A stretch of 64,000 bases of DNA. Source: an uncultured Pirellulaceae bacterium (GTDB lineage Bacteria; Planctomycetota; Planctomycetia; Pirellulales; Pirellulaceae). Below, piece by piece: positions 43,815-53,298 of the stretch. The notes under the pieces were generated by a model. The model was given only the letters and a program-made list of their open reading frames with translations, made no database searches and was not told where the DNA came from. Numbering within the stretch: position 1 is the first letter of the stretch; the number at the start of each line of letters is the position of its first letter. The translations under genes and the position numbers were made by a program. The DNA lies in assembly GCA_937941455.1 (NCBI GenBank), contig CALDHM010000001.1:1-64000 (forward strand), given 5' to 3'.

Positions 43815-44468
43815 TCAAGCAGCTCGTTGCTGTTGTTGTTGTGATTGCTCGGATGGTGTCGGTTCCGTCGGCAGCGGAAAGGTTTCAGCTTCTGAATGCA
43901 ATTCCTGTGCCGACACCGATTCCGGGACGTCAGCCTGCCGAGCGACGATCGCTGCGCGTTCGGCTGCAATTTCGAACTGCCACCCCTCTGATTCATCGAA
44001 TCGCTGGAGCGTGTCGAGTTCCTCAGTCGCCTCGGCCCATCGCTGGCGACGACGGTAAATCGTGGCGAGCAGGAGTCGGGCCTCTGCGTCTCGGGGACGA
44101 AATTGCAACCGGCGCCGCAACATCGTTTCCGCAGCGTCCCAGTTCCTCTTTAAGTATTCCCGTTGTGCCTGAATAAACAAGGTGTCGGGAACCGCCGCTG
44201 CTTCCTCGGCCGAATTTCTCCGAGCGTTAAGAATTTTAAGCTCATGCCGAGCGACCAGCGCCGAGACGACCCAAATTCCGGTCAAAATTGGCCAAATCAA
44301 AGTCGGAAATCCCGCCCCTAATAACTCCGGCCACCTCAAACTGCTGATTAGAGCCAAATTCAACAGGATCCCGAAGGCAACGGCAAAAATCAAAGAGGGC
44401 CATTCGCCCCGCGTCCATAACCGGGCCAATCCCGGCCAAAGACACAATAGCCACGACGAGTATGCCAT
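43815..44468 (-). CDS. TPR-containing membrane protein, hypothetical
   Basis: MAYSSWLLCLWPGLARLWTRGEWPSLIFAVAFGILLNLALIS... then YLKRNWDAAETMLRRRLQFRPRDAEARLLLATIYRRRQRWAEATEELDTLQRF (TPR-like). ORF opens further upstream but this ATG fits the hydrophobic start. Confidence 0.75.
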   Translation of the reverse strand: MAYSSWLLCLWPGLARLWTRGEWPSLIFAVAFGILLNLALISSLRWPELLGAGFPTLIWPILTGIWVVSALVARHELKILNARRNSAEEAAAVPDTLFIQAQREYLKRNWDAAETMLRRRLQFRPRDAEARLLLATIYRRRQRWAEATEELDTLQRFDESEGWQFEIAAERAAIVARQADVPESVSAQELHSEAETFPLPTEPTPSEQSQQQQQRAA

Positions 44469-44757
44469 CGACAAATCTCCGAAATCCTTCTCGTGTCCCA
44501 ACCTCCCTGCACGGCGTGGTCGGCCCCGCTCCAGGGCAACTCCCCGGTCGACGCGCGGCGGCTCGATGCGAGGGAGCCTCGGCCGGCCCCTTACCACGCT
44601 GATCGATCGATTATCAGTATCAAAACCTTTCGAAAATCGGTCAATCGCAAAAGGGTTTTTGGGGTCGCCTTCTATGCGGCTTCGTGCAAAAATGGCGGCT
44701 AGACGCCGGTCGATTTTTCTTGCCGTATTCTCCGAATGCCAGTTTGGCAGTGATAGC

Positions 44758-45819
44758 ATGCCACCATCCATCAACGACGCAGAATCCGCAGGCCCGCTGC
44801 GGGTCATCGATGCAGCACTCAATCGGGCCGCCGAGGGCTTGCGCGTCGTCGAGGATCACGCGCGGATGATTCTCAACGACGCTTACCTTTCCGAGCAATT
44901 CAAATCGCTGCGTCATCGCTTGTTCGCCGCCGCGCAAACATTCCACACCGCCGAGCGAGTGGCCAGCCGTGATACGTCCCACGATGTCGGCACGGCGATC
45001 GAGGTTGCCACGGAGCAGCGACGGGATTCCGCCGCGGGGCTCGTGCAAGCCAACCTGTCCCGCGTGCAACAAGCTCTGCGGACCATCGAGGAGTATTCGA
45101 AATTGGTCTATCCGGCAGCGGCAAAGGTCATCGAGCCGCTGCGCTACGAGTCGTACACGCTTGAGAAAGCCATTTTGACCACGATCCTCAGCCTGGCCAA
45201 CCTCAAGGACGCCCGGCTCTACGTGTTACTCGACGGTCGAGCCAGCAGCGATGAGTTCACCGCGATCGCTCGGCAATTGATTGACGGGGGGGCGGACCTT
45301 ATTCAATTGCGCGACAAGGAATTGTCTGCCCGGGAATTAATCCGACGAGGAAGAATCTTGCAGGAACTATGCCGTCCGCGAAACGTGCGCTGGATCATGA
45401 ACGATCGCGCCGATCTGGCGGTGGCTGCGGGCGCTGATGGAGTGCATCTCGGTCAAGATGATTTGACAGTCTTCGAAGCTCGTCAAGTCGTCGGGCCTGC
45501 CAAATTGATCGGCGTATCGACCCACAGTCTCGACCAAGCGCGGGCCGCGGTCCGCAATGGTGCCAATTACATCGGGGTCGGGCCAATCTTCTTCAGCCGC
45601 ACGAAATCCTTCAAAGAAACCGTCGGGCTCAAACTGGCCGAAGAAGTGGCTCGCGAAATTCGCTTGCCAGCGTTCGCCATCGGCGGTATCCATGAGGAAA
45701 ATCTACCCGCGGTGCTGGCTACAGGAATCAAGCGGGTGACCATCAAGGGGGCCATCACGGATAGCCCCGATGCGCGACAGCTGGCCCAGAACATCAAGGA
45801 GCGACTGCTGGCCGAATGA
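44758..45819 (+). CDS. thiE: thiamine phosphate synthase with N-terminal ThiD2-like domain
   Basis: N-term RVIDAALNRAAEGLRVVEDHARMI (ThiD2-like); C-term LIQLRDKELSARELIRRG, WIMNDRADLAVAAGADGVHLGQDDL, ANYIGVGPIFFSRTK, FAIGGIHEENL. The 44182 ORF start is rejected in favour of ATG 44758. Confidence 0.92.
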   Translation: MPPSINDAESAGPLRVIDAALNRAAEGLRVVEDHARMILNDAYLSEQFKSLRHRLFAAAQTFHTAERVASRDTSHDVGTAIEVATEQRRDSAAGLVQANLSRVQQALRTIEEYSKLVYPAAAKVIEPLRYESYTLEKAILTTILSLANLKDARLYVLLDGRASSDEFTAIARQLIDGGADLIQLRDKELSARELIRRGRILQELCRPRNVRWIMNDRADLAVAAGADGVHLGQDDLTVFEARQVVGPAKLIGVSTHSLDQARAAVRNGANYIGVGPIFFSRTKSFKETVGLKLAEEVAREIRLPAFAIGGIHEENLPAVLATGIKRVTIKGAITDSPDARQLAQNIKERLLAE

Positions 45820-46436
45820 TGCACAGTCAATCTACCGACGACACGACGCGCAGCACCGAGGTGGAACTGAAATTTCGCTTGACAGACCCCGCTGAGTTTC
45901 TGAAACGATTGGAGGGGATCGGTGCCGAGCGGTTCGGACCGGTCGAGGTCCATCTCGACGAATACTGGGCGCATCCACTCCGCGATTTCAAGGCCACCAA
46001 GGAGGCCTTGCGAATTCGCTCGATCAACGGAGAGCATCGATTTACTTACAAAGGGCCGCCGCGAGAGGGAGCGGCGAAGATCCGCCGGGAAATCGAGCTC
46101 CCGTTCACCCCGGGCACGCCATTGCAGGAAGTTCAAGAATTCCTCTCGCTTTTGGGCTTTACGTCCGTCGCGAGGGTTGCCAAAATCCGCCGATGTTTCC
46201 GGGTCCCCGCGACGAGCGGTAGGAACACGGGGCCTGTTGTGACGATCGATCGAGTTAACGAAATCGGCATGTTTACGGAATTGGAGCTGGTGAGTCCCGC
46301 GAACGACATCGCCGCGGCCGTCGCCGACCTTGCAAAACTGGCGGAAAAATTGGAATTGAATGATCCGATTCGGCGCAGCTATTTGACGATGCTGCTCGAA
46401 CATCGCTCACTGCGGCAGAAAGCAGAATCCAGATGA
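45816..46436 (+). CDS. CYTH domain protein (class IV adenylate cyclase / thiamine-triphosphatase superfamily)
   Basis: ExExK signature STEVELKFRL; KEALRIRSINGEHRFTYKGP; 4-bp overlap with thiE. Confidence 0.87.
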   Translation: MMHSQSTDDTTRSTEVELKFRLTDPAEFLKRLEGIGAERFGPVEVHLDEYWAHPLRDFKATKEALRIRSINGEHRFTYKGPPREGAAKIRREIELPFTPGTPLQEVQEFLSLLGFTSVARVAKIRRCFRVPATSGRNTGPVVTIDRVNEIGMFTELELVSPANDIAAAVADLAKLAEKLELNDPIRRSYLTMLLEHRSLRQKAESR

Positions 46437-47851
46437 ACCGCGGACCATCCACCAGACCCACTACCAAGGCTGATCGCAGTCGAGCGGCCAGCGAACCGCA
46501 TCCGACGACAGTGCCGACGGTTCGGGTACCAGAAGGCAATTCTTGCTCACCAGCTTCATCAGCGTCCCTCGATAAGGTCGAAGATAGTTCGCGACTGGGG
46601 GGCAACTTCTTCGTGATGAACTGGCATCAAATTCTGATGCGCACCGGTTGGATATTCAAAACGGAAAGCCTGGTCATGCCGGCTGTCTTGGATTCCTTGG
46701 GCGGGTCGGCTTGGCTGCGCGGTATGCTGCCGATGCTGAATCGGCTCGGACAAAGTATCCCTCCCGTGTTGGCCGCCCAGGCCATCCGTCGGTCGCGCTA
46801 CAAAAAGTGGCGGCTCGTGGCCAGTTCGATCACGATGGGACTGGTCTTTGGAGCACTCGCGGCGCTTTGGCTGTTTCGCGACATGATATCCAATGCCGCG
46901 ATGATCGCGGCGATTCTAGTGCTCTACGCGATTTTCTTTTCGAGCTTGGGCGTGAATCAGCTGATCCTCTCGGCGCTGATCGGCAAACTGATTCCCGTTG
47001 TCCAGCGGGGACGGCTGATGCAGTTCTCGAGCGTCATCGGCTCGCTGATCGCGATTGGCTGCGCGTGGGTGTTGCTGCGGCGGTGGTTGACCGCGGCAAG
47101 ACCAGAGTTTTTCTGGATCTTCGTTTTCTCTGCGGCACTGTTCGTCGCAGCGGGAGCGCTGGCGATGTTCTTTCGCGAACTGCCCGATGAGGCCCCTCCG
47201 CGGCATGCATCGGCGGTCGGAATTCTGTGCGAGTCGCTACGCTTGTTGTGTTCCGATCGCAATCTGGTTTTGATGCTGATCTCGGCAACGCTGTTTGGCA
47301 TGATGATGACCTTGTTCCCGCATTATCAATCGCTGGCCAGGTCGCGCTTGGAGCTAGGGTACGATAGCCTGGTGCCGTGGATCATCGCGCAGAATCTCGG
47401 CGTGGCCCTGTTCAGCCTGCCGGCAGGTTGGGCCGCGGATCGTTATGGGAACCGGATAGTGCTGCTGGTTCTGATGGGGTTCCTCGCCTCGGTGCCGCCA
47501 TTGGCCTTGGCTTTGGCCGGGCCAGTGAACTGGGGTGCCCATGGATTCATCCTGGTGTTCGGGTTGCTGGGATTAACGCCGATAACCATTCGAACATTCA
47601 ACAATTACACGCTCGAATTGACGAGCCGAGATCTGCATCCGCGGTACCTGAGTTTGCTGAGTTTGTTCATGGCGGGCCCGGCCGTGATAGGCTCCCTGGC
47701 CGTGGGGGCATTGATCGATAATTTTGGGTTCGAATGGGCTTTCGAGGCGATCGCTGCGATGCAAGCAATTGGTTTTGTTACCTGTTTTTGGCTGGCTGAG
47801 CCTCGAAAACATGTCCCGGGAGTTGACGCCGAGTTGTCCGACTGCGGATAA
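46433..47851 (+). CDS. MFS transporter
   Basis: Multi-TM ORF; start may be internal (ATG near 46615, MNWHQILMRTGWIF); 4-bp overlap with the CYTH gene. Confidence 0.83.
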   Translation: MNRGPSTRPTTKADRSRAASEPHPTTVPTVRVPEGNSCSPASSASLDKVEDSSRLGGNFFVMNWHQILMRTGWIFKTESLVMPAVLDSLGGSAWLRGMLPMLNRLGQSIPPVLAAQAIRRSRYKKWRLVASSITMGLVFGALAALWLFRDMISNAAMIAAILVLYAIFFSSLGVNQLILSALIGKLIPVVQRGRLMQFSSVIGSLIAIGCAWVLLRRWLTAARPEFFWIFVFSAALFVAAGALAMFFRELPDEAPPRHASAVGILCESLRLLCSDRNLVLMLISATLFGMMMTLFPHYQSLARSRLELGYDSLVPWIIAQNLGVALFSLPAGWAADRYGNRIVLLVLMGFLASVPPLALALAGPVNWGAHGFILVFGLLGLTPITIRTFNNYTLELTSRDLHPRYLSLLSLFMAGPAVIGSLAVGALIDNFGFEWAFEAIAAMQAIGFVTCFWLAEPRKHVPGVDAELSDCG

Positions 47852-47896
47852 TATTGCTGATCTGCAAGTGCGGTTTGGGTAAAACATGTTTCGATC

Positions 47897-48388
47897 ATGG
47901 AGCTAATTATGAAGTTGATGAAAATGTCGTCGTTGATGCTGGTTGCCGCGTTGGTCTTTTCGGCAGGAGCTTCAACCGGTTTGGCTCAAGAGGGTACGAA
48001 GGTCGATCTGACCAACGTCAAATGCTTCATTATGCCCGCCAAGGACACCAAAGAAGCGAATGCTGTCGATTACAAAGATGTGAAGGTCTATTTCTGCTGC
48101 CCGGGCTGCGTGAAGAAGTTTACGAAAGATCCCGATTCGTTCGCGACCAAGGCCAATCACCAGTTGGTGTTGACCAAGCAATTCGCTCAAAAGGCATGCC
48201 CGATTTCCGGCAGCGAAGTTGATCCCGAGCAATCGCTCGACATCGGTGGTGCGAAAGTCTCATTCTGCTGTGGCATTTGCAAGAAGAAGGTCGAAGACGC
48301 CAAAGATCTCGATGCGAAAGCCGCCTTGGTCTTCTCGGCAGAAGCTTTCGAAAAAAGCTTCGAAAAGAAAAAGGGTAACGGCAAATAG
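47897..48388 (+). CDS. secreted protein with two YHS/TRASH-like Cys-containing metal-binding repeats
   Basis: Signal peptide (MELIMKLMKMSSLMLVAALVFSAGASTGLAQ); VYFCCPGCVKKFTKDPDSF and VSFCCGICKKKVEDAKD repeats. Confidence 0.8.
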   Translation: MELIMKLMKMSSLMLVAALVFSAGASTGLAQEGTKVDLTNVKCFIMPAKDTKEANAVDYKDVKVYFCCPGCVKKFTKDPDSFATKANHQLVLTKQFAQKACPISGSEVDPEQSLDIGGAKVSFCCGICKKKVEDAKDLDAKAALVFSAEAFEKSFEKKKGNGK

Positions 48389-48442
48389 GTCAGCCGGTTG
48401 CTGTCAAGTACAGCGGTAGATCCTGCCGAAAATAAAAATATC

Positions 48443-48477
48443 AAACGGCCGAGTTGCTATCCAAGCCTCGGCCGTTT
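48443..48477 (+). terminator. intrinsic terminator
   Basis: AAACGGCCGAG ... CTCGGCCGTTTTCG, perfect 11-bp stem downstream of 47897-48388. Confidence 0.8.
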
Positions 48478-48587
48478 TCGCTTAGATGACGGAAAACATT
48501 GGCGTACGGAGCGGTCCGCGAAGCAGCCCGCCGCACGTAATGTGCCGACAGTTTTCGCTTGGTTGACAGAAAACTTTAGTGTAAGGA
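48474..48587 (+). repeat. pair of diverged 37-bp direct repeats upstream of galK
   Basis: gttttcgcttagatgacggaaaacattggcgtacgga (48474-48510) vs gttttcgcttggttgacagaaaactttagtgtaagga (48551-48587). Confidence 0.6.
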
Positions 48588-48734
48588 ATTCACGAGGCGT
48601 TGTGCTAAGACGCGCGGCCGCAGCGCGGTTGCTTCCGATTTTTTTGCCGAACCGCGTGAGAGCGGCCCCCGGCTGACGGATTTTGGGACTATGCCCAACG
48701 CAAAAGTTTGACTCGTTGCAGGTCGATCATTAGC

Positions 48735-49934
48735 ATGCTGGATCGTCAACAGTGGCAGGCAACAGCGCCGGGACGCGTGAACCTCATCGGAGAGCATACC
48801 GACTATAACGGCGGGTTCTGCTTACCCATGGCGATCGATCGATATGTCCGCGCCGCGGCACGTCCCAGTGCGATTGCAGATGAGCACGTGTTTCGCTCGA
48901 CGCGGTTCGCCGAGGTCGTTCGCTGTTCTCGGGACGGAACCCGATGTTTGAGCCATCGCGAGCCTCCCGTTTGGTCGAAGTATTTGGCGGGAGTTGTCCG
49001 CGAATTCATCGATTTGGACTGCCAAATTCCGGCATTGGAAATCGAAGTCGACAGCGATGTTCCGGTAGGTGCTGGTTTATCGAGTAGTGCCGCGCTCGAA
49101 ATGGCCGTAGCTTGCCTGTTGCAGAAAGTCAGCGGAAATATTCTCGATGGTTTCGCTACCGCATTGCTTTGTCAACGAGCGGAGAACCGCCATGTCGGAG
49201 TCCCCTGCGGCCTGATGGATCCCTTGGCCAGCGCGCTGGGGCGCGCGGAACATGCGCTGCTGATCGATTGCCAGTCTCAGGTCACGAGGCTTGTCCCCTT
49301 GCCGCGCGCACTCGCCGTCGTAATCGTCGACAGCGGCGTGAGGCGTCAATTGACGGACGGTGCATATCATCAGAGACGCCTCGAATGCGCGGCGGCTTGC
49401 CAAGCGTTGCAAGTTCCCACGCTGCGTCATGCCTTGGTTGAATCGTTGCCTGATCATGACCCGAAATCTGCGTCGGCGAATGCCGTCCTGCAGCGAGCCC
49501 GGCACGTCCTGACCGAAAACCAACGGACTCTTAACGCAGTTCGTTGTTTGGAAGATCAGGATTTGATCGGCTTCGGCGCACTGATGTACGAAAGCCACGA
49601 ATCGATGCGTACCGATTTTCAAATCAGCACCCCAGAACTCGATTTGCTGGTTGGCCTCGCACGCAGTGAAGGAGTCGAGCGGGGCGTGTACGGCTCGCGC
49701 CTGACGGGGGGAGGCTTCGGTGGTTGCACGGTGACGCTGGTACAAGCCGATCGAGCCGACGCATTCCTTAACACGGTGATTCGTCGTTATCGAGAGGAGA
49801 CAGGCCGAGATATCTGCGGCTTTGCATCGGCAGCCGTCGATGGGGCCATTTTGAGAAATTTTCCGGATCGGTCGGACTGGCCCTCCTGCCAGCAACGCAA
49901 GAGTCGTCAAGATTCAAGCGAGCGAAAGTCCTAG
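48735..49934 (+). CDS. galK: galactokinase
   Basis: TAPGRVNLIGEHTDYNGGFCLPMAID, DVPVGAGLSSSAALEMAVA, YGSRLTGGGFGGCTVTLV. ORF opens at 48708. Confidence 0.94.
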   Translation: MLDRQQWQATAPGRVNLIGEHTDYNGGFCLPMAIDRYVRAAARPSAIADEHVFRSTRFAEVVRCSRDGTRCLSHREPPVWSKYLAGVVREFIDLDCQIPALEIEVDSDVPVGAGLSSSAALEMAVACLLQKVSGNILDGFATALLCQRAENRHVGVPCGLMDPLASALGRAEHALLIDCQSQVTRLVPLPRALAVVIVDSGVRRQLTDGAYHQRRLECAAACQALQVPTLRHALVESLPDHDPKSASANAVLQRARHVLTENQRTLNAVRCLEDQDLIGFGALMYESHESMRTDFQISTPELDLLVGLARSEGVERGVYGSRLTGGGFGGCTVTLVQADRADAFLNTVIRRYREETGRDICGFASAAVDGAILRNFPDRSDWPSCQQRKSRQDSSERKS

Positions 49935-49942
49935 GCTTCACG

Positions 49943-49962
49943 AAGACGGATTCATCCGTCTT
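49943..49962 (+). terminator. hairpin downstream of galK
   Basis: AAGACGGAT-TC-ATCCGTCTT followed by TCGG; T-run weak. Confidence 0.5.
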
Positions 49963-50196
49963 TCGGTCGCCAGGGGCACTTACGAACTGCTTGCAAGCTA
50001 ACCGGCTCGAAACCTCGTTGTCTGCGGCGAATTCGGCCGGGTTAACGTCCTCGCTCGGATCAATTACAATCGTGATCCGGCGCGCTAAGCCGAAGGGTTC
50101 GACTGCCGAATGAGCATCGAATCGCTTGCAACCTAGTGCAACAGCAATAATGGCCCCCGTTCAACGATCGTTTTTCTTTTATCTGCAACTTTCGCA

Positions 50197-50784
50197 ATGA
50201 ATACGACTGTCTCTCAACCAAGCACACTTCTGTTTTCGCTCGTTTCAGCCAAGGCAACGACCAGCCGAATGGGACTTGCCCTGGTTTTCAGTTGGTTGAT
50301 TGCGCTGGCGGCTCAAGTCACGATTCCTCTGGTAGGCACCCCGGTTCCCGTAACCGGTCAATCGTTCGCCGTCTTGTTGACGGGAATTTTGCTTGGGCGG
50401 CGTTGGGGCACATTGGCCGTACTGCTTTACCTTGCCCAGGGTGGTTTGGGGTTGCCCTTTTTCCGTGGTGGAGCTGGCGGTGGTAGTCATCTATTTATGG
50501 CTGCCACGTCGGGCTACCTTTTGTCATTTCCCCTGGCAGCCGGACTGACCGGTTGGTTGGCGGAGCGCGGTTGGGACCGCAACTTCCTGTGGGGGATGGC
50601 TGCTATGGCCCTTGGGTCGTTCGTGATCTTGGGCTGTGGCTGGCTCTGGCTATCCGCGGCATTGGGATCATTCACCGCGGCGTTCCAAGGAGGTGTCGCT
50701 CCCTTCTTGGTGCCGGACGCGATCAAAATAGCCTTCGCCGGCATGGTATTGCCACTGGCTTGGCGATTGGTGCCACGGCAATAA
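50197..50784 (+). CDS. bioY: biotin transporter BioY
   Basis: 195-aa multi-TM; VGTPVPVTGQSFAVLLTGILLGRRWGTLAVLLYLAQGGLGLPFFRGGAGG. Confidence 0.93.
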   Translation: MNTTVSQPSTLLFSLVSAKATTSRMGLALVFSWLIALAAQVTIPLVGTPVPVTGQSFAVLLTGILLGRRWGTLAVLLYLAQGGLGLPFFRGGAGGGSHLFMAATSGYLLSFPLAAGLTGWLAERGWDRNFLWGMAAMALGSFVILGCGWLWLSAALGSFTAAFQGGVAPFLVPDAIKIAFAGMVLPLAWRLVPRQ

Positions 50785-51072
50785 ATCGAGTCCAGTGCGC
50801 TGTAGAGTTCGCCTCCGATATTCGAATGAACGATTGATCGGGTAACTTACGTTTCGCCGGGGACATTCTGCAACTCGATTCGGTCGAATCACTAAGGGTT
50901 GCTTGGCAAGCCATGCGCGGATTCTGGCGAGTTTCGTTCCAACGGCAGAATCGATGATCGCTCGCTCGTCGGTGGTCTTCGAGACTTTCGCATCGAAACT
51001 GCACCCGCCGGACGAACCATATCGGCAAGAGAAAGCACGTGTTTTTGCCACGCATTACGTTGGTGACGCCCT

Positions 51073-51106
51073 GCGGTCGATCGCTGTCCCGCGGTCGATC
51101 GCTGTC
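51073..51106. repeat. 16-bp direct repeat, two adjacent copies
   Basis: gcggtcgatcgctgtc at 51073-51088 and 51091-51106. Confidence 0.75.
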
Positions 51107-51758
51107 TGCTCTTCAGTCGGATTTTTCGTACGCCCTGGCCGGACCTTTCAAGATGCACCGACGGTCGGAGGGGGAACGATGGAGTGCCTGTCGGTCTAGC
51201 TGCCGATAAGCCGGCCTGCGGCCGGCATGTCGTGCCCGCGGCTTCCAGCGCTCGCCTGGCTGCAGGTGGTCTATCAAGCGCTTGGGGCAGATGTCGCTGC
51301 GTCACTTCGTTCCCTTCGCGACACAGCGGCGGGCACGAAAAAGCCGTCTTTCGAAGATGCCTCCCCTCATTACCCTTGCCGATGACCGAATCTCAATTAC
51401 TCGTTGTCCACGGTGGGGATCGGGCTTGTTTGAAAAAGGTTACCGAGATGAAGGGGGGCGGTGATAGCGGCAGGATCGTCGCATCAAGAAAGCTTGCCGA
51501 AATTTATCGGAGCTTTTCCAGTTTCACGGCAGCATTTTTGCCCCCCACGGACGGTTACGTCGGGATTCTCGCTTTTGGCTGCGCCATCGGTTGGACAAAT
51601 CATCGCAGTTGGGCAGGGGAAGTTTGGCACAATCCATTCGGAATTTGGATTGGTTTCTTGAAAACGATTATTTTCCTGCTATTCTATCTAAACGACTTGA
51701 ATTTCCTGTTTTGCCCGAATCTTGCAAAGCTTCAAGTTTTACAGAGGAGCCTGTCTAC

Positions 51759-52916
51759 ATGAAAAAATTGATTTTTTCGTTAAGTTTTGCGGCAGTCTTA
51801 GGACTGACCATCACGTTCGCTGCGGCGAGTGATTCGTTCGGTTCTTGGGGCAGTGGTTCTTCCGGTGGGAGCTTCGGCGGAAGCTTTTCTAGTTTTGGCA
51901 GCTCAGGAGGCGGCAGTAGCGGAGGTAGCCGAACTGGTCTTTTTGGCGGGTGGACGCCCGTCCGCAACTTGTTGGGTCGTATCCACGATCGAATTCATGG
52001 CCATAGCCGCGGCTCTAGCCACGGTAGCTGGGGATCTTCGGGCGGTTCCTCTGGCGGAAGTAGCGGTTATGCCAGCTATTCGGGTTTTTCCTACGCATCA
52101 CATGGCTCCTCGGGTGGCTCGTCAGGTGGCAGTTTCGGTTACTCGTCGGCTCTGAGCGGTTATCAGTCGACGGTTTCGACCTACGCGTCGAGCATGCCCG
52201 CTTCGACGGTAACCACGCCGGTGATTTATGGTTCGAGCACCTTGTCGCAGCCGTACACGGAAACCAACTTTGTACAGCCGACGACGAATTATCCGACGAT
52301 CTACTCGGCACCGACTCCGGTACAAGGAGACCGAAGCTTTCCCGCTGTAGAGCGCGACTATGAAGGCCCCCGACCGGAAAATGTCGAACCCGCGCAAAAC
52401 AACTCGGCAACGCTGATCCGCGTTCGCGTTCCGGCCGAGGCTCGCGTCTATGTGAACGATAAACGAACGACGTCGACGGGTGAATTGCGGGAGTTCGTCG
52501 CTCGAAAATTGGTACCTGGCAAGGTTTACACCTTTCCGGTCAAGGCCGTCATTGAAAAAGATGGTCGAGAGGTAGAACGCCAAGAAATCATTTCGGTACG
52601 TGGCGGGGAAGAGGCGTCTGTCGCGTTCAACTTTGATCAGCCGGCCGAATTGTATACCGCGATCGAAGTCAATCTGCCAGAAAACGCCAAATTGACGTTG
52701 GCAGGTAACGAATCACATCGCACGGGTTCCAAGCGAGTTTTCTCGACACGTCAACTGCAAGAGGGTGAATCGTGGGAAAGCTACAAGATCGTAGCCACCA
52801 TTGAGCGCGATGGGGAAACTCTCGTGCAAGAGAAAACGTTGACCGTTGTGGCGGGTGAATTTTACAAAGTCAATTTCGACTTTGACGCCAACGACGTCCG
52901 CGTTGCCGCGAAATAG
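51759..52916 (+). CDS. secreted Gly/Ser-rich protein with two TIGR03000-like domains
   Basis: Signal peptide MKKLIFSLSFAAVLGLTITFAAAS; Gly/Ser-rich low-complexity region; C-terminal TLIRVRVPAEARVYVNDKRTTSTGELREFVARKLVPGKVYTFPVKAVIEKDGREVERQEIISVRGGE and a second copy. Confidence 0.85.
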   Translation: MKKLIFSLSFAAVLGLTITFAAASDSFGSWGSGSSGGSFGGSFSSFGSSGGGSSGGSRTGLFGGWTPVRNLLGRIHDRIHGHSRGSSHGSWGSSGGSSGGSSGYASYSGFSYASHGSSGGSSGGSFGYSSALSGYQSTVSTYASSMPASTVTTPVIYGSSTLSQPYTETNFVQPTTNYPTIYSAPTPVQGDRSFPAVERDYEGPRPENVEPAQNNSATLIRVRVPAEARVYVNDKRTTSTGELREFVARKLVPGKVYTFPVKAVIEKDGREVERQEIISVRGGEEASVAFNFDQPAELYTAIEVNLPENAKLTLAGNESHRTGSKRVFSTRQLQEGESWESYKIVATIERDGETLVQEKTLTVVAGEFYKVNFDFDANDVRVAAK

Positions 52917-53298
52917 ATTTTCGAAGTCGATTCCCTCTCAGCCTCATCCCCACCTTCGTTTGAGGAGGAGTAGAGGGCGAGACGTGAGAAAATAGTTCGC
53001 AGCAGGATTCAAGTTCTCCGACCGTCGCCAAACATCGGTGGCGGTTTTTTTTGCGCATTTCCCGAAGATGTTTCGGCAGCGCCCCAAGGCGACGGCCCGG
53101 CGAAAGTGCAGCTCGCCTGCGTCAAAACGTTTGCGACAATTTTCGGGCGGCCGTTCCCCATTACGCTCGGTGCAGACGGATTCCCATTTATATTGGAGGT
53201 GTCGAGCGGTCGAAATACAGTTGACGGAATTACGCGGGTAACGAGACCGGAGGACGTCCCCGGGTGCCGCGCGATGTGTCGCAAAGGTTCCCAGTAGC

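Noticed and set aside
44182-44757. N-terminal 192-aa extension of the ThiE ORF
   Set aside because: Antisense to the TPR protein gene; the ThiD2-like domain starts right after ATG 44758.
50892-51305. 137-aa minus-strand ORF downstream of bioY
   Set aside because: Low-complexity translation caused by local direct repeats (gcggtcgatcgctgtc) and GC bias.
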